From: Comamonadaceae bacterium OS-1
GTDB lineage: Bacteria; Pseudomonadota; Gammaproteobacteria; Burkholderiales; Burkholderiaceae_C
Length of the DNA: 64,000 bases
Direction of reading: 5' to 3'
NCBI GenBank assembly: GCA_027923965.1
Contig: AP026969.1
Location: forward strand, 3,596,001 to 3,660,000
The position numbers were made by a program, and so were the translations under genes. Below are positions 8,377 through 16,579 of the stretch, one piece after another. Position 1 is the stretch's first letter; every line of letters starts with the position of its first letter. The notes below the pieces were generated by a model that was not told where the DNA came from, searched no databases, and worked only from the letters and a program-made list of their open reading frames with translations.

Positions 8377-8691
8377 TTAGGGTTGAGAGAGCACCCAGCG
8401 GGCCAGCGCCAAGGCTTCGGCCTCGCTGAGCTGGGGATGCCGGGGCATGATGACACGGCCCCAGGCCCCCACGCTGCCGTTGCGTATCTTGCCCGCCAGC
8501 CGCGTCGGGGCATCTGCATCGCCCCGGTAGCGCGCGGCGATTTGTGCAAAGCCGGGGCCGATCTGCTTGTGCACCATGCCGTGGCAGGCCATGCAGTCGG
8601 ATTTCTGGGCCAACTCCTGGGGCGGGAGCGACTGGGCAGTGGCCAGCCCGCTGCCCAGCAGCCAAGCGAGGGTCAGCGGGGCCCACAGCAT
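8377..8691 (-). CDS. Small periplasmic c-type cytochrome
   Basis: A 104-residue protein with signal peptide MLWAPLTLAWLLGSGLATAQ, a single heme site CMACH and a distal methionine in GRVIMPRHPQLSEAEA, followed by the class I cytochrome end helix LARWVLSQP. This is the c551/c552 pattern. The ATG at 8691 is preferred because it yields a canonical signal peptide; a GTG at 8718 would add nine residues overlapping the purH end. It starts a few bases past the purH stop and so probably shares its transcript. It is a soluble electron carrier. Confidence 0.85.
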   Translation of the reverse strand: MLWAPLTLAWLLGSGLATAQSLPPQELAQKSDCMACHGMVHKQIGPGFAQIAARYRGDADAPTRLAGKIRNGSVGAWGRVIMPRHPQLSEAEALALARWVLSQP

Positions 8692-8695
8692 GTTT

Positions 8696-10267
8696 TTAGT
8701 GACGGAAGTGGCGCACACCCGTCAACACCATGGCCACACCGCGTTCGTTGGCGGCGGCGATCACTTCGTCGTCGCGCATCGAGCCACCGGGCTGGATGAC
8801 GCAGGTGGCACCCGCATCCACCACCACGTCCAGGCCGTCGCGGAACGGGAAGAAGGCATCGCTGGCCACCGCCGTGCCCGCCAGGGCCAGGCCGGCATGG
8901 CCGGCCTTGATGCTGGCGATGCGAGCCGAATCCAGGCGGCTCATCTGGCCTGCGCCCACGCCCATGGTCATGCCGTCTTTACAGAAGACGATGGCGTTGC
9001 TCTTGACGAACTTGGCGACTTTCCAGGCGAACAGCAGGTCTTCGAGCTGCTGCGGCGTGGGTTGCAGGGTGGTGACGACCTTCAGGTCGGCCAGCACCAG
9101 CTCGTGGTTGTCGGCGGTTTGCATCAGCAGGCCGGAGCCGATGCGTTTGATGTCCATGGCGTTCTGGCCCTTGTCCCAGGCGGTGGCACCGCCCGGTGGA
9201 AGCGCAATTTCCAGGATGCGGACGTTGACCTTGGACTTGAACACTTCCAGCGCTTCGGCGGTGTAGCCGGGGGCCATCAGCACTTCAACGAACTGCTTCG
9301 AAATTTGCAGCGCTGCGTCCTTATCCAATGGGCGGTTGAGGGCAATAATGCCGCCGAATGCCGAGGTCGGGTCGGTCTGGAAGGCCTTGCTGTAGGCTTC
9401 CAGGCCATTCGCGCCCACAGCCACGCCGCAGGGATTGGCGTGCTTGACGATCACGCAGGCAGGCACGTCGAAGCTCTTGACGCATTCCCAGGCCGCGTCG
9501 GCATCGGCGATGTTGTTGTAACTCAGCTCTTTGCCTTGCAGCTGCTTGGCCGTGACCAGCGAGCCGGGTGCGGGGTACAGGTCGCGGTAGAAGGCGGCTT
9601 GCTGGTGCGGGTTTTCGCCGTAGCGCAGGTCTTGCAGCTTGACGAAGCGGCCATTGGTTTGCGCGGGGAACAGCGCGTGGCTGCCGTCCTCAAGGATGCT
9701 GGACAGGTAGTCGCTGATGGCACCGTCGTACTGGCTGATGCGGTTGAACGCGGCCACCGAAAGGGCGAACTTGGTCTTCTGGCTCACGCTGCCGGTGGCT
9801 TGCAGCTCGGCCAGCACGGTGGCGTACTGGCTGGCATCGGTGAGCACGGCCACGTCTTTCCAGTTCTTGGCGGCGCTGCGCACCATGGCGGGGCCGCCAA
9901 TATCGATGTTTTCAATGGCATCTTCCAGCGTGCAGCCGGGCTTGGCGACGGTGGCTTCAAACGGGTACAGATTGACCACCAGCAGGTCGATGGTGGCGAT
10001 GTCGTGGGTGGCCAGCGCAGCCATGTGCTCGGGGAAGTCGCGGCGCGCCAGCAGGCCGCCGTGGACCTTGGGGTGCAGGGTTTTGACGCGGCCATCCAGC
10101 ATCTCGGGGAAACCGGTGTGGTCGGCCACTTCGGTGACCGGCAGGCCGTTGTCGGCCAGCAGCTTGGCGGTACCGCCGGTGGACAGCAGGCCAAAGCCCA
10201 GGGCGTGCAGGGACTGGGCGAGTTCCAAAACACCGGTTTTGTCGGAGACGGAGAGAAGTGCGTTCAT
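8696..10267 (-). CDS. purH: Bifunctional AICAR transformylase / IMP cyclohydrolase
   Basis: A protein of about 523 residues catalysing the last two steps of purine synthesis. The N-terminal IMP cyclohydrolase (MGS-like fold) starts [15 protein letters not shown] and contains [21 protein letters not shown] and [14 protein letters not shown]. The AICARFT half contains [22 protein letters not shown] ([14 protein letters not shown]) and the terminal DAFFPFRDG and [12 protein letters not shown]. The start is ambiguous between 10267 and 10273. It is next to fis and dusB on the same strand. Confidence 0.96.
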   Translation of the reverse strand: MNALLSVSDKTGVLELAQSLHALGFGLLSTGGTAKLLADNGLPVTEVADHTGFPEMLDGRVKTLHPKVHGGLLARRDFPEHMAALATHDIATIDLLVVNLYPFEATVAKPGCTLEDAIENIDIGGPAMVRSAAKNWKDVAVLTDASQYATVLAELQATGSVSQKTKFALSVAAFNRISQYDGAISDYLSSILEDGSHALFPAQTNGRFVKLQDLRYGENPHQQAAFYRDLYPAPGSLVTAKQLQGKELSYNNIADADAAWECVKSFDVPACVIVKHANPCGVAVGANGLEAYSKAFQTDPTSAFGGIIALNRPLDKDAALQISKQFVEVLMAPGYTAEALEVFKSKVNVRILEIALPPGGATAWDKGQNAMDIKRIGSGLLMQTADNHELVLADLKVVTTLQPTPQQLEDLLFAWKVAKFVKSNAIVFCKDGMTMGVGAGQMSRLDSARIASIKAGHAGLALAGTAVASDAFFPFRDGLDVVVDAGATCVIQPGGSMRDDEVIAAANERGVAMVLTGVRHFRH

Positions 10268-10322
10268 GGGCATCGGGGGATCGAGGGGAGGTTAAAAATC
10301 GTTATGAACAGGCCGTGGCGGC

Positions 10323-10559
10323 CTATTCCATCAAATGGTGTTCGAGCAGCTTCTTGCGCAGGGTGTTGCGGTTCAGGCCCAGCCAGGCGGCGGCGCGCGA
10401 CTGGTTGTGGTCGGCCTGGGCCATCACCACTTCGAGCAGGGGTTTTTCCACCACCCGCACCATCATGTCGTACATGCCTGCGGGGTCGATGCCGTCCAGG
10501 TCCTTGAAATAACTTTCCAGACTGGCACGCACGCACTCGTCGATACTTTTTTGGCTCAC
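10323..10559 (-). CDS. fis: Fis-family nucleoid-associated regulator
   Basis: A 78-residue protein. Its C-terminal third is the Fis helix-turn-helix (DHNQSRAAAWLGLNRNTLRKKL), preceded by the dimerising helices (YDMMVRVVEKPLLEVVMAQA). The start is a GTG at 10559 that overlaps the dusB stop as GTGA, so it is translationally coupled. dusB-fis is the ancestral operon order in proteobacteria. Fis bends DNA and modulates rRNA, recombination and growth-phase genes. purH follows 55 bp downstream. Confidence 0.95.
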   Translation of the reverse strand: MSQKSIDECVRASLESYFKDLDGIDPAGMYDMMVRVVEKPLLEVVMAQADHNQSRAAAWLGLNRNTLRKKLLEHHLME

Positions 10560-11602
10560 GCGGCGCTCTCCATATGCAGTTGTTCTTGTTCGGGGCTCGA
10601 CAGGGCTGCGGGCATGCGGTCCATGCGGCTGGCCAGTTCGGCAAAAAAAATGTCCACCGCGGCCCATTGCTGCTGCGGGTCTTCCAACAGGTTCATGCGG
10701 GCGCGGAAGGCCTCGCCACCGGGCAGGGTTTTGACGTACCAGCCGATGTGCTTGCGGGCGGTGCGCACGCCGCTGTACTCGCCGTACAGGCTGTAGTGGT
10801 CTTGCAGGTGGTCGAGCAGCAGACGCTGGACTTCGGCCACCAGGGGCGGGGCCAGGTGCGTGCCGGTGTCCAGAAAGTGCGCCACTTCGCGGAAGATCCA
10901 CGGGCGGCCCTGGGCGGCGCGGCCAATCATCACCGCATCGGCCCCGGTGGCGGCCAGCACGTCGCGTACTTTTTCGGGGGTGGTCATGTCGCCATTGGCC
11001 ACCACCGGCACGCGCACGGCGGCTTTCACGGCGGCAATGGTGTCGTATTCGGCGTGGCCGGTGTAGCCCTGCTCGCGGGTGCGGCCATGCACGGTCAGCA
11101 TCTGGATACCGGCCTGCTCGAACTGTCGCGCCAGCGAAACGGCATTTTTGTGCGCCTGGCTCCAGCCGGTGCGCATCTTCAGGGTGACAGGCACGTGGTG
11201 CGGGGCACAAGCGGCCACCACGGCTTCCACGATGGCCAGGGCCAGCGGCTCGTCTTGCATCAGCGCAGAACCGGCCCATTTGTTGCACACCTTCTTGGCC
11301 GGGCAACCCATGTTGATGTCGATGATTTGCGCGCCATTGGCGATGTTGTAGGCGGCGGCCTCGGCCATCATCTCGGCATCGGTTCCGGCGATTTGCACGG
11401 CGATGGGGGCGGCCTCGCCGTCGTGGTTGGCACGGCGCGAGGTCTTCAGCGTGGCCCACAGGTCGCGCCGCGAGGTGACCATTTCGCTGACAGCATAGCC
11501 CGCACCCAGGGATTTGCACAAACGCCGAAACGGCCGGTCCGTCACGCCGGCCATGGGCGCAACAAACAGGCGGTTCGCTAAAGCGTACGGGCCAATGTGC
11601 AT
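10556..11602 (-). CDS. dusB: tRNA-dihydrouridine synthase B
   Basis: A 348-residue flavin-dependent TIM-barrel enzyme that reduces uridine in the tRNA D-loop. Diagnostic features are VAPMAGVTDRPFR, the VQIAGTD strand, DINMGCPAKKVCNK with the catalytic cysteine (here the second Cys of the motif), LKMRTGW, LTVHGRTREQGYTG, VVANGDM and GADAVMIGRAAQGRPW. The length fits DusB. It is the first gene of a dusB-fis operon. A 167-bp divergent region separates it from the RlpA-like gene. Confidence 0.95.
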   Translation of the reverse strand: MHIGPYALANRLFVAPMAGVTDRPFRRLCKSLGAGYAVSEMVTSRRDLWATLKTSRRANHDGEAAPIAVQIAGTDAEMMAEAAAYNIANGAQIIDINMGCPAKKVCNKWAGSALMQDEPLALAIVEAVVAACAPHHVPVTLKMRTGWSQAHKNAVSLARQFEQAGIQMLTVHGRTREQGYTGHAEYDTIAAVKAAVRVPVVANGDMTTPEKVRDVLAATGADAVMIGRAAQGRPWIFREVAHFLDTGTHLAPPLVAEVQRLLLDHLQDHYSLYGEYSGVRTARKHIGWYVKTLPGGEAFRARMNLLEDPQQQWAAVDIFFAELASRMDRMPAALSSPEQEQLHMESAA

Positions 11603-11683
11603 AGAAATAGGAATCAGCGCCGGTAGGGCGCCAAGGAAATACGGGGAAAATTCTGGGGGGATGCAGCATTGTAACTGCCCAAA

Positions 11684-11700
11684 ATTTCAGCAATTGAAAT
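11684..11700. promoter_or_regulatory. Small dyad in the dusB/rlpA divergent region
   Basis: ATTTCA-GCAAT-TGAAAT forms a 6-bp dyad about midway between the divergent dusB and RlpA-like genes. It could be an operator, but the arms are short and the match may be chance. Confidence 0.3.
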
Positions 11701-11769
11701 CTGACGTTTGCTTACACCCGTGCCATGACCCATCGATGACGCTTTGCAGACAGGCACTAACATGCCGCC

Positions 11770-12300
11770 ATGTTTGAAAAGTCTCTTGTTGCTTTGGTCT
11801 TGATGCTGGGCACTGCGGTGTGCGGGCTGGCAACCTCCGTGCAAGCCGAAACCAAGGTGCCCGAAGATGCCGATAGCGAAGCAGCACCTGCTGAGGCCAT
11901 CCGCTCCTCTCCCGCCGATTTCTGGGCCACCGACCTGGGCGCGGGCTCCGGCCAGCGCGGCAAGGCCAGCTGGTACGGCCCACGTTTCCACGGCAAGCGC
12001 ACGGCTTCGGGCGAGGTGTTCAAGATGCACGAGCTGACCGCCGCGCACCGCACGCTGCCGCTGCTGAGCTACGCCAAAGTCACCTACCTGCGCAACGGCA
12101 AAAGCGTGGTGGTGCGCATCAACGACCGGGGCCCCCACATCCTGACGCACCGCATCATCGACCTGAGCCGTGCCGCCGCCGCCGAGCTGGGCCTGCTCGA
12201 CCAGGGCACGGGCGACGTGCTGGTGGAGCGCGTGGTGGCGCGCCAAGACGACGATGCTGCACCACCCCGGCTGCGCCTGCCTTTGCTATTGAATAAGTAG
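11770..12300 (+). CDS. RlpA-like septal ring lytic transglycosylase
   Basis: A 176-residue exported protein with a signal peptide (MFEKSLVALVLMLGTAVCGL, cleavage near VQAE), an acidic linker and a double-psi beta-barrel from about residue 63 (QRGKASWYGPRFHGKRTASG, later VRINDRGPH and IIDLSRAAA). The His and Asp of FHGKRTASGE and NDRGP correspond to the RlpA active site, which cleaves naked glycan strands at the septum. It lacks a SPOR domain. The C-terminal codons for LLLNK and the stop are contributed by a copy of the dispersed repeat. Confidence 0.85.
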   Translation: MFEKSLVALVLMLGTAVCGLATSVQAETKVPEDADSEAAPAEAIRSSPADFWATDLGAGSGQRGKASWYGPRFHGKRTASGEVFKMHELTAAHRTLPLLSYAKVTYLRNGKSVVVRINDRGPHILTHRIIDLSRAAAAELGLLDQGTGDVLVERVVARQDDDAAPPRLRLPLLLNK

Positions 12301-12310
12301 CTACAAACGC
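12284..12310 (+). repeat. Dispersed hairpin repeat, copy 4 (5' half)
   Basis: TGCTATTGAATAAGTAGCTAC followed by AAACGC matches the 5' half of the repeat. It encodes the last residues and stop of the RlpA-like gene and then merges into a terminator hairpin. Confidence 0.6.
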
Positions 12311-12340
12311 AAACAGCCTGCGCACGGGCAGGCTGTTTGC
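12309..12340. terminator. Hairpin terminator between rlpA-like and aceA
   Basis: GCAAACAGCCTG (12309-12320) pairs perfectly with CAGGCTGTTTGC (12329-12340) around an 8-nt loop. It lies between convergent genes and has short T-rich flanks on either side, so it can act for both. Confidence 0.75.
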
Positions 12341-12384
12341 TTATGAACCCACCCTCAGCTGCGCTGGGGTGGAATTACCAGTCC

Positions 12385-13704
12385 TTAGTGGAACTGTTCT
12401 TCTTCGGTGGAGCCGGTGAGTGCTGTGACGCTGGACTTGCCACCCTGGATCACCGTGGTCACTTCGTCGAAGTAACCAGTGCCGACTTCCTGCTGGTGCG
12501 ACACGAAGGTGTAACCACGGTCACGGGCAGCGAACTCGGGTTCTTGCACCTTCTCGACATAGGCCGACATGCCGCGTTTGACGTAGTCTTGCGCCAAGTC
12601 GAACATGTTGTACCACATGGAATGGATACCGGCCAAGGTGATGAACTGGTACTTGTAACCCATGGCGCCCAGCTCGCGCTGGAACTTGGCGATGGTCGCG
12701 TCGTCCAGGTTTTTCTTCCAGTTGAAGGACGGCGAGCAGTTGTAGGCCAGCATCTTGCCAGGGTGCACTTTGTGCACGGCATCGGCAAACTTCTTGGCGA
12801 ATTCCAGATCCGGCGTGCCGGTTTCGCACCACACCAGGTCGGCGTAATGGGCGTAGGCAATGGCGCGGCTGATGGCCTGGTCCATGCCCTTGTTGGTCTT
12901 GTAGAAGCCTTCGGAGGTGCGCTCACCGGTGATGAAAGGCTTGTCGTTTTCGTCATAGTCGCTGGTCAGCAGATCGGCGGCTTCGGCGTCCGTTCGGGCA
13001 ATCACCAGGGTGGGCACGCTGCACACGTCGGCGGCCATGCGGGCAGCGATCAGCTTTTGCACGGCTTCAGCGGTAGGCACCAGCACCTTGCCGCCCATGT
13101 GGCCGCATTTCTTGACGGATGCCAACTGGTCTTCCCAGTGCACGCCAGCCGCGCCGGAATTGATCATGGCCTTCATCAGTTCGAACGCGTTCAGCACGCC
13201 GCCGAAACCGGCTTCGGCATCGGCCACGATGGGCGCGAAGTTGTCGATGTAGCCTGCGTCGCCTGCGTCGATGCCCTTGCTGTGCTGGATTTCATCGGCA
13301 CGGCGGAAGGTGTTGTTGATGCGCTCGACCACCTTTGGCACCGAATCCACGGGGTACAGCGACTGGTCGGGGTACATGGCGGCGTAGCCGTTGTTGTCTG
13401 CCGCCACTTGCCAGCCGGACAGGTAGATGGCTTTCACGCCGGCCTTGACTTGCTGCATGGCCTGGCCACCGGTCAACGCGCCCAGGCAGTTGACGTAGGC
13501 CTCGGTGTGCAACAAATCCCAGAGCTTTTCCGCGCCGCGGCGGGCCAGGGTGTGCTCGATGGGGAAAGAACCACGCAGGCGCACGACTTCGGCGGCGGTG
13601 TAACCCCGCTTGATGCCCTTCCAACGGGGGTTGGTGTCCCAGTCTTTTTGCAGAGCGGCAGCTTGTTGGTCACGGCTGAGTTGTTCGGTGATGGATTGCG
13701 GCAT
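12385..13704 (-). CDS. aceA: Isocitrate lyase
   Basis: A 439-residue short-form isocitrate lyase, which splits isocitrate to glyoxylate and succinate in the glyoxylate shunt. The catalytic signature KKCGH is at residues 198-202 (C200), preceded by VHWEDQ. Also present are the substrate loops LSGWQVAAD and [12 protein letters not shown], and [10 protein letters not shown]. The start at 13704 (MPQSITEQ) has TTGGAG 6 bp upstream. Two TCTTATATAAGA-type dyads lie in the promoter, suggesting control by acetate/TCA status. The glyoxylate partner malate synthase is not in the window. Confidence 0.97.
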   Translation of the reverse strand: MPQSITEQLSRDQQAAALQKDWDTNPRWKGIKRGYTAAEVVRLRGSFPIEHTLARRGAEKLWDLLHTEAYVNCLGALTGGQAMQQVKAGVKAIYLSGWQVAADNNGYAAMYPDQSLYPVDSVPKVVERINNTFRRADEIQHSKGIDAGDAGYIDNFAPIVADAEAGFGGVLNAFELMKAMINSGAAGVHWEDQLASVKKCGHMGGKVLVPTAEAVQKLIAARMAADVCSVPTLVIARTDAEAADLLTSDYDENDKPFITGERTSEGFYKTNKGMDQAISRAIAYAHYADLVWCETGTPDLEFAKKFADAVHKVHPGKMLAYNCSPSFNWKKNLDDATIAKFQRELGAMGYKYQFITLAGIHSMWYNMFDLAQDYVKRGMSAYVEKVQEPEFAARDRGYTFVSHQQEVGTGYFDEVTTVIQGGKSSVTALTGSTEEEQFH

Positions 13705-14019
13705 AAAAACTCCAAGGTGGATGAAAGAGCGATTGAAGAGGGTCTGCACTGCGTTGGGGTGCGGTGCCGATGGACAAATTCTAAGTCTTCTATAAGACTT
13801 TTCATACTCTTATGTCTTATATAAGATTAAAAATATAAATCCATAAAATCAACCACTTGCGAAGTATTTTTTATGATACGAAAACAATTTCCGCAGTTTG
13901 GTAAAAAATATTGCAGTGCAGCAATAGTGGTTTTCGCAGTGCGGTTTTATTCTTTCACATAGTGAAAAATGAATGGGCATGGTGGCGAGACGTGGCGGGC
14001 ACCCTACTACACTGGCCCG
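13705..14019. other. AT-rich intergenic region aceA / YqaA-family gene
   Basis: A 315-bp divergent spacer. The aceA-proximal part holds two regulatory dyads (13783-13827). The remainder is AT-rich with small imperfect dyads (ATTGC-AGTGCA-GCAAT near 13911 and TTTCAC-ATA-GTGAAA near 13956) that may be promoter-associated. No convincing gene is seen. Confidence 0.6.
13783..13827. promoter_or_regulatory. Tandem dyad operators upstream of aceA
   Basis: AAGTCTTctatAAGACTT (13783-13800) and GTCTTATATAAGAT with core TCTTATATAAGA (13815-13826) are two related dyads about 29 bp centre to centre, i.e. near three helical turns. Both resemble a 12-14 bp palindrome of the GntR type. The protein that binds is not identifiable from the window. 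Confidence 0.6.
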
Positions 14020-14499
14020 ATGGAATCCTGGATAGAACACCTTCTCGCCCTGCTGGCCCTGCCCCAATTCGGCCTGAGCACCGTCTTCATCGTCTCGTTC
14101 ATCTCGGCCACGCTGCTGCCGCTGGGCTCGGAGCCGGTGGTGTTTGGGCTGGTCAAACTCAACCCCGAACTGTTTTGGCCCGCCATCCTGGTCGCCACCG
14201 CAGGCAACACCTTGGGCGGCGCCGTGGACTGGTGGATGGGTTTTGGCGCGCACAAAGTGGCAGACAAATACAGCCACTCCAAACACCACACCCGCGTGCT
14301 GGTCTGGCTGGAGAAGCTGGGGCCCAAAGCCTGTTTGCTGGCCTGGCTACCGCTGGTGGGCGACCCGCTGTGCGCGGTGGCGGGCTGGCTCAAGCTGCCG
14401 TTCTGGCCCTGCCTGGGCTATATGGCGATAGGCAAGTTTTTGCGCTACGTGATGCTGACCGGGTCGCTGGTCTGGGCCTTCCCGGCCCACTGGTTTTAA
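14020..14499 (+). CDS. YqaA-family (DedA-related) membrane protein
   Basis: A 159-residue protein with 4-5 hydrophobic segments. VSFISATLLPLGSEPVV and the ATAGNTLGGAVDWWMGFG segment are typical of YqaA, a small relative of the SNARE-associated/DedA (VTT) superfamily implicated in lipid flipping. LAWLPLVGDPLCAVAGWLKLP corresponds to the conserved re-entrant element. The ATG at 14020 is preferred since upstream residues are polar and unlike the family. It ends with a 4-bp overlap with the convergent pseudouridine synthase. Confidence 0.85.
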   Translation: MESWIEHLLALLALPQFGLSTVFIVSFISATLLPLGSEPVVFGLVKLNPELFWPAILVATAGNTLGGAVDWWMGFGAHKVADKYSHSKHHTRVLVWLEKLGPKACLLAWLPLVGDPLCAVAGWLKLPFWPCLGYMAIGKFLRYVMLTGSLVWAFPAHWF

Positions 14500-15248
14500 A
14501 AGCGCTCGTGTTCCGCCAGATAGCGCCACTGCCCGGGGGCTAAGGCCGTCATGGCCACGCGTCCCACGCGGATGCGTTTGACGCTGCGGATCTGCAAACC
14601 CGCGCTTTCGCACAGGTAGTCGATCTGCCCGGGGCGCTCGCCTTTGAGGGCGAAACGCAGACGGGTCTCGGCATCGGTATTGCTGCTGATGCTGACCTTG
14701 GCGGCCGTCAGGATCTTCTCGTGGTACTGCACCGGGTCGGCCAGTTTGCGCAGCATGCCGGCGGTGACATCGCCCAGCACTTCCACCATCACCTCGTGCT
14801 CGATCAGGTCCGCGTCTTCTTCCAGCTTGCGCACCACGCGGCCATCCTGGGTGTAGACCACCAGGCCACTGGCGCGGCTGTCCATGGGCGTGGCCAGGCG
14901 CAATTGGGCGAAGTGCTTCTTCAGGGTGCGGATGCCGGAGCGGTCGTCGGGCGTGTGGTTCTCGCGCGTCAGCAAGCTGAGCGCTGCCTGGGCTTTGGGG
15001 CCCGGGCCTGCGTCCAGCCCGGCGGTGAAGCCCACCGGCTTGTGCAACACCAGCGTGACGGTGGGCGGTGCCAGCAGCGTGGCATCCGGGTCCACGGTGA
15101 TCTTTTGCGCGCCGACGCGGAACATCGGCTCTTCCACCAGCTGCCCGTCCACCCGCACCCAGCCTCCTTCGATGTACTGCTCCGCCTCGCGGCGGGAGCA
15201 GGCCAGCTGTTCAGCGAGACGTTTGGCAAGGCGAACCGGTTCGGTCAT
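14496..15248 (-). CDS. rRNA pseudouridine synthase, RsuA/RluF type
   Basis: A 250-residue protein with an N-terminal S4 RNA-binding domain (LAKRLAEQLACSRREAEQYIEGGWVRVDG) and a catalytic domain. Landmarks are LHKPVGFT near residue 75, the catalytic aspartate in LATPMDSRASGLVVYTQDGR and SVKRIRVGRVAMTALAPGQWR near the end. The usual GRLD is replaced by TPMD, as in some RluF-like enzymes, so the target uridine (23S 2604 versus others) cannot be fixed. The 3' end overlaps the YqaA-family gene by 4 bp. Confidence 0.87.
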   Translation of the reverse strand: MTEPVRLAKRLAEQLACSRREAEQYIEGGWVRVDGQLVEEPMFRVGAQKITVDPDATLLAPPTVTLVLHKPVGFTAGLDAGPGPKAQAALSLLTRENHTPDDRSGIRTLKKHFAQLRLATPMDSRASGLVVYTQDGRVVRKLEEDADLIEHEVMVEVLGDVTAGMLRKLADPVQYHEKILTAAKVSISSNTDAETRLRFALKGERPGQIDYLCESAGLQIRSVKRIRVGRVAMTALAPGQWRYLAEHERF

Positions 15249-15261
15249 GGGGTGGGGTACT

Positions 15262-15313
15262 ACAAAATAAATAGCTGCTCACGCCCATGGAATGAGCGTG
15301 AGCAGCCTAAAAG
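15262..15313 (+). repeat. Dispersed hairpin repeat, copy 5
   Basis: AAATAGCTGCTCACGC, CCATGGAATGAGCGTGAGCAGCC and TAAAAG. GCTGCTCACGC pairs with GCGTGAGCAGC over 11 bp. It lies between the co-directional ychF and pseudouridine synthase genes and probably forms the ychF 3' hairpin. Confidence 0.85.
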
Positions 15314-15325
15314 ATTCAAAAAAAA

Positions 15326-16411
15326 TCAGGAGCTGAACAAGAAGTTCATCACGTCGCCATCCTTGACCACGTATTCCTTGCCTTCGGCGCGCATCTTGCC
15401 CGCGTCCTTCGCGCCCTGCTCGCCCTTGAAGGCGATGTAGTCGTCGAACGCAATGGTCTGGGCGCGGATGTAGCCCTTTTCGAAGTCGGTGTGGATCACG
15501 CCTGCCGCCTGCGGGCCGGTGTCGCCCACGTGGATGGTCCAGGCGCGCACTTCTTTCACACCGGCGGTGAAGTAGGTTTGCAGGCCCAGCAGGGTGTAGG
15601 CGGCGCGGATCAGGCGGTTCAGGCCGGGCTCGGTCTGGCCCAGCTCTTCCAGGAACATGGCGCGGTCTTCGTCTTCCATCTCGGCCATTTCGGCTTCCAT
15701 CTTGGCGCTGATGGCCACCACGGGGGCGTTTTGCGCGGCGGCATAGGCCTTCAGGCGGTCGAGCATGGGGTTGTTTTCAAACCCGTCTTCGGCCACGTTG
15801 GCCACAAACATGGCGGGCTTGGCGGTGATCAGGAAGAATTGCTTGAGCAGCGGCAGCTCTTCCTTGGTGAAGTCCAGCGTGCGCACCGGCTTGGCTTCGT
15901 TCAGCGCCACCTGGCATTTTTCCAGAATCGCCACCAGCTTGATGGATTCCTTGTCGCCCGAGCGGGCCAGCTTGGTCACGCGGTGCAGGGCTTTTTCCAC
16001 GGCGGACAGGTCGGCCAGGCAGAGCTCGGTCTGGATCACCTCGATGTCAGAGATCGGATCGACCTTGCCCGCCACGTGGATCACGTTGTCGTCTTCAAAG
16101 CAGCGCACCACATTGATGGTGGCATCGGTTTCGCGGATGTGCGCCAGAAACTTGTTGCCCAGGCCCTCGCCCGTGCTGGCACCGGCCACCAAACCGGCGA
16201 TGTCGACAAACTCCACCACCGCAGGCACCATGCGCTCGGGTTTGACGATCTCGGCCAGCTGCGCCATGCGCGCATCGGGCACTTCGACGATGCCCACATT
16301 GGGCTCGATGGTGCAAAAGGGATAGTTTTCCGCAGCGATGCCCGCCTTGGTCAGCGCGTTAAACAGGGTCGATTTACCGACATTGGGCAAGCCCACAATG
16401 CCACATTTCAT
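15326..16411 (-). CDS. ychF: Ribosome-binding ATPase YchF
   Basis: A 361-residue Obg-family ATPase with P-loop GLPNVGKST near residue 8, switch [12 protein letters not shown], an NVVRCFED segment, a coiled-coil insertion and the C-terminal TGS domain ([17 protein letters not shown], then DFEKGYIRA). It binds ribosomes and hydrolyses ATP. The first 94 bp (16319-16412) are duplicated exactly at 23344-23437, where the native leader still lies. The current ATG is therefore driven by island-borne leader DNA, which has its own AAGGA site. The gene is intact despite the integration. Confidence 0.97.
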   Translation of the reverse strand: MKCGIVGLPNVGKSTLFNALTKAGIAAENYPFCTIEPNVGIVEVPDARMAQLAEIVKPERMVPAVVEFVDIAGLVAGASTGEGLGNKFLAHIRETDATINVVRCFEDDNVIHVAGKVDPISDIEVIQTELCLADLSAVEKALHRVTKLARSGDKESIKLVAILEKCQVALNEAKPVRTLDFTKEELPLLKQFFLITAKPAMFVANVAEDGFENNPMLDRLKAYAAAQNAPVVAISAKMEAEMAEMEDEDRAMFLEELGQTEPGLNRLIRAAYTLLGLQTYFTAGVKEVRAWTIHVGDTGPQAAGVIHTDFEKGYIRAQTIAFDDYIAFKGEQGAKDAGKMRAEGKEYVVKDGDVMNFLFSS

Positions 16412-16412
16412 G
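16319..16412. repeat. attL: 94-bp direct repeat of the ychF 5' end
   Basis: Identical base for base to 23344-23437. It spans ychF codons 1 to about 31. The two copies flank a tyrosine-integrase island, so they are interpreted as attL and attR formed by integration inside ychF. The crossover point within the 94 bp cannot be located from one sequence. Confidence 0.9.
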
Positions 16413-16442
16413 ATGAAATTTATCCTTAGAAATCAACCCCTT

Positions 16443-16486
16443 ATGCACCATCGAGCCCAATGTGGGCATCGTCGAGGTGCCGGACC
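16443..16486 (+). pseudogene. Inverted fragment of a divergent ychF allele
   Basis: Read on the plus strand, this stretch encodes [14 protein letters not shown], ychF residues about 33-46, in the opposite orientation to the resident ychF. It matches the local gene for about 32 bases, then differs at third positions only (GAG for GAA, CCG for CCC, GAC for GAT) before similarity ends. The silent differences indicate an origin in another strain's or species' ychF. It lies 30 bp from the duplicated start codon, inside the island. Confidence 0.8.
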
Positions 16487-16579
16487 CGCACCATGCAAGA
16501 CCGGAAAGCAAAACACCAACCGCGCACGGATACGCCGGTTTTCTGAGGATTTTGTCCTCGTTTTGCCTAGGGGAAACTG

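Noticed and set aside
8567..10507. A 646-codon open frame antisense to purH
   Set aside because: It mirrors the well-supported purH gene, has His/Gly/Val-rich composition typical of GC-rich antisense frames, and matches no family.
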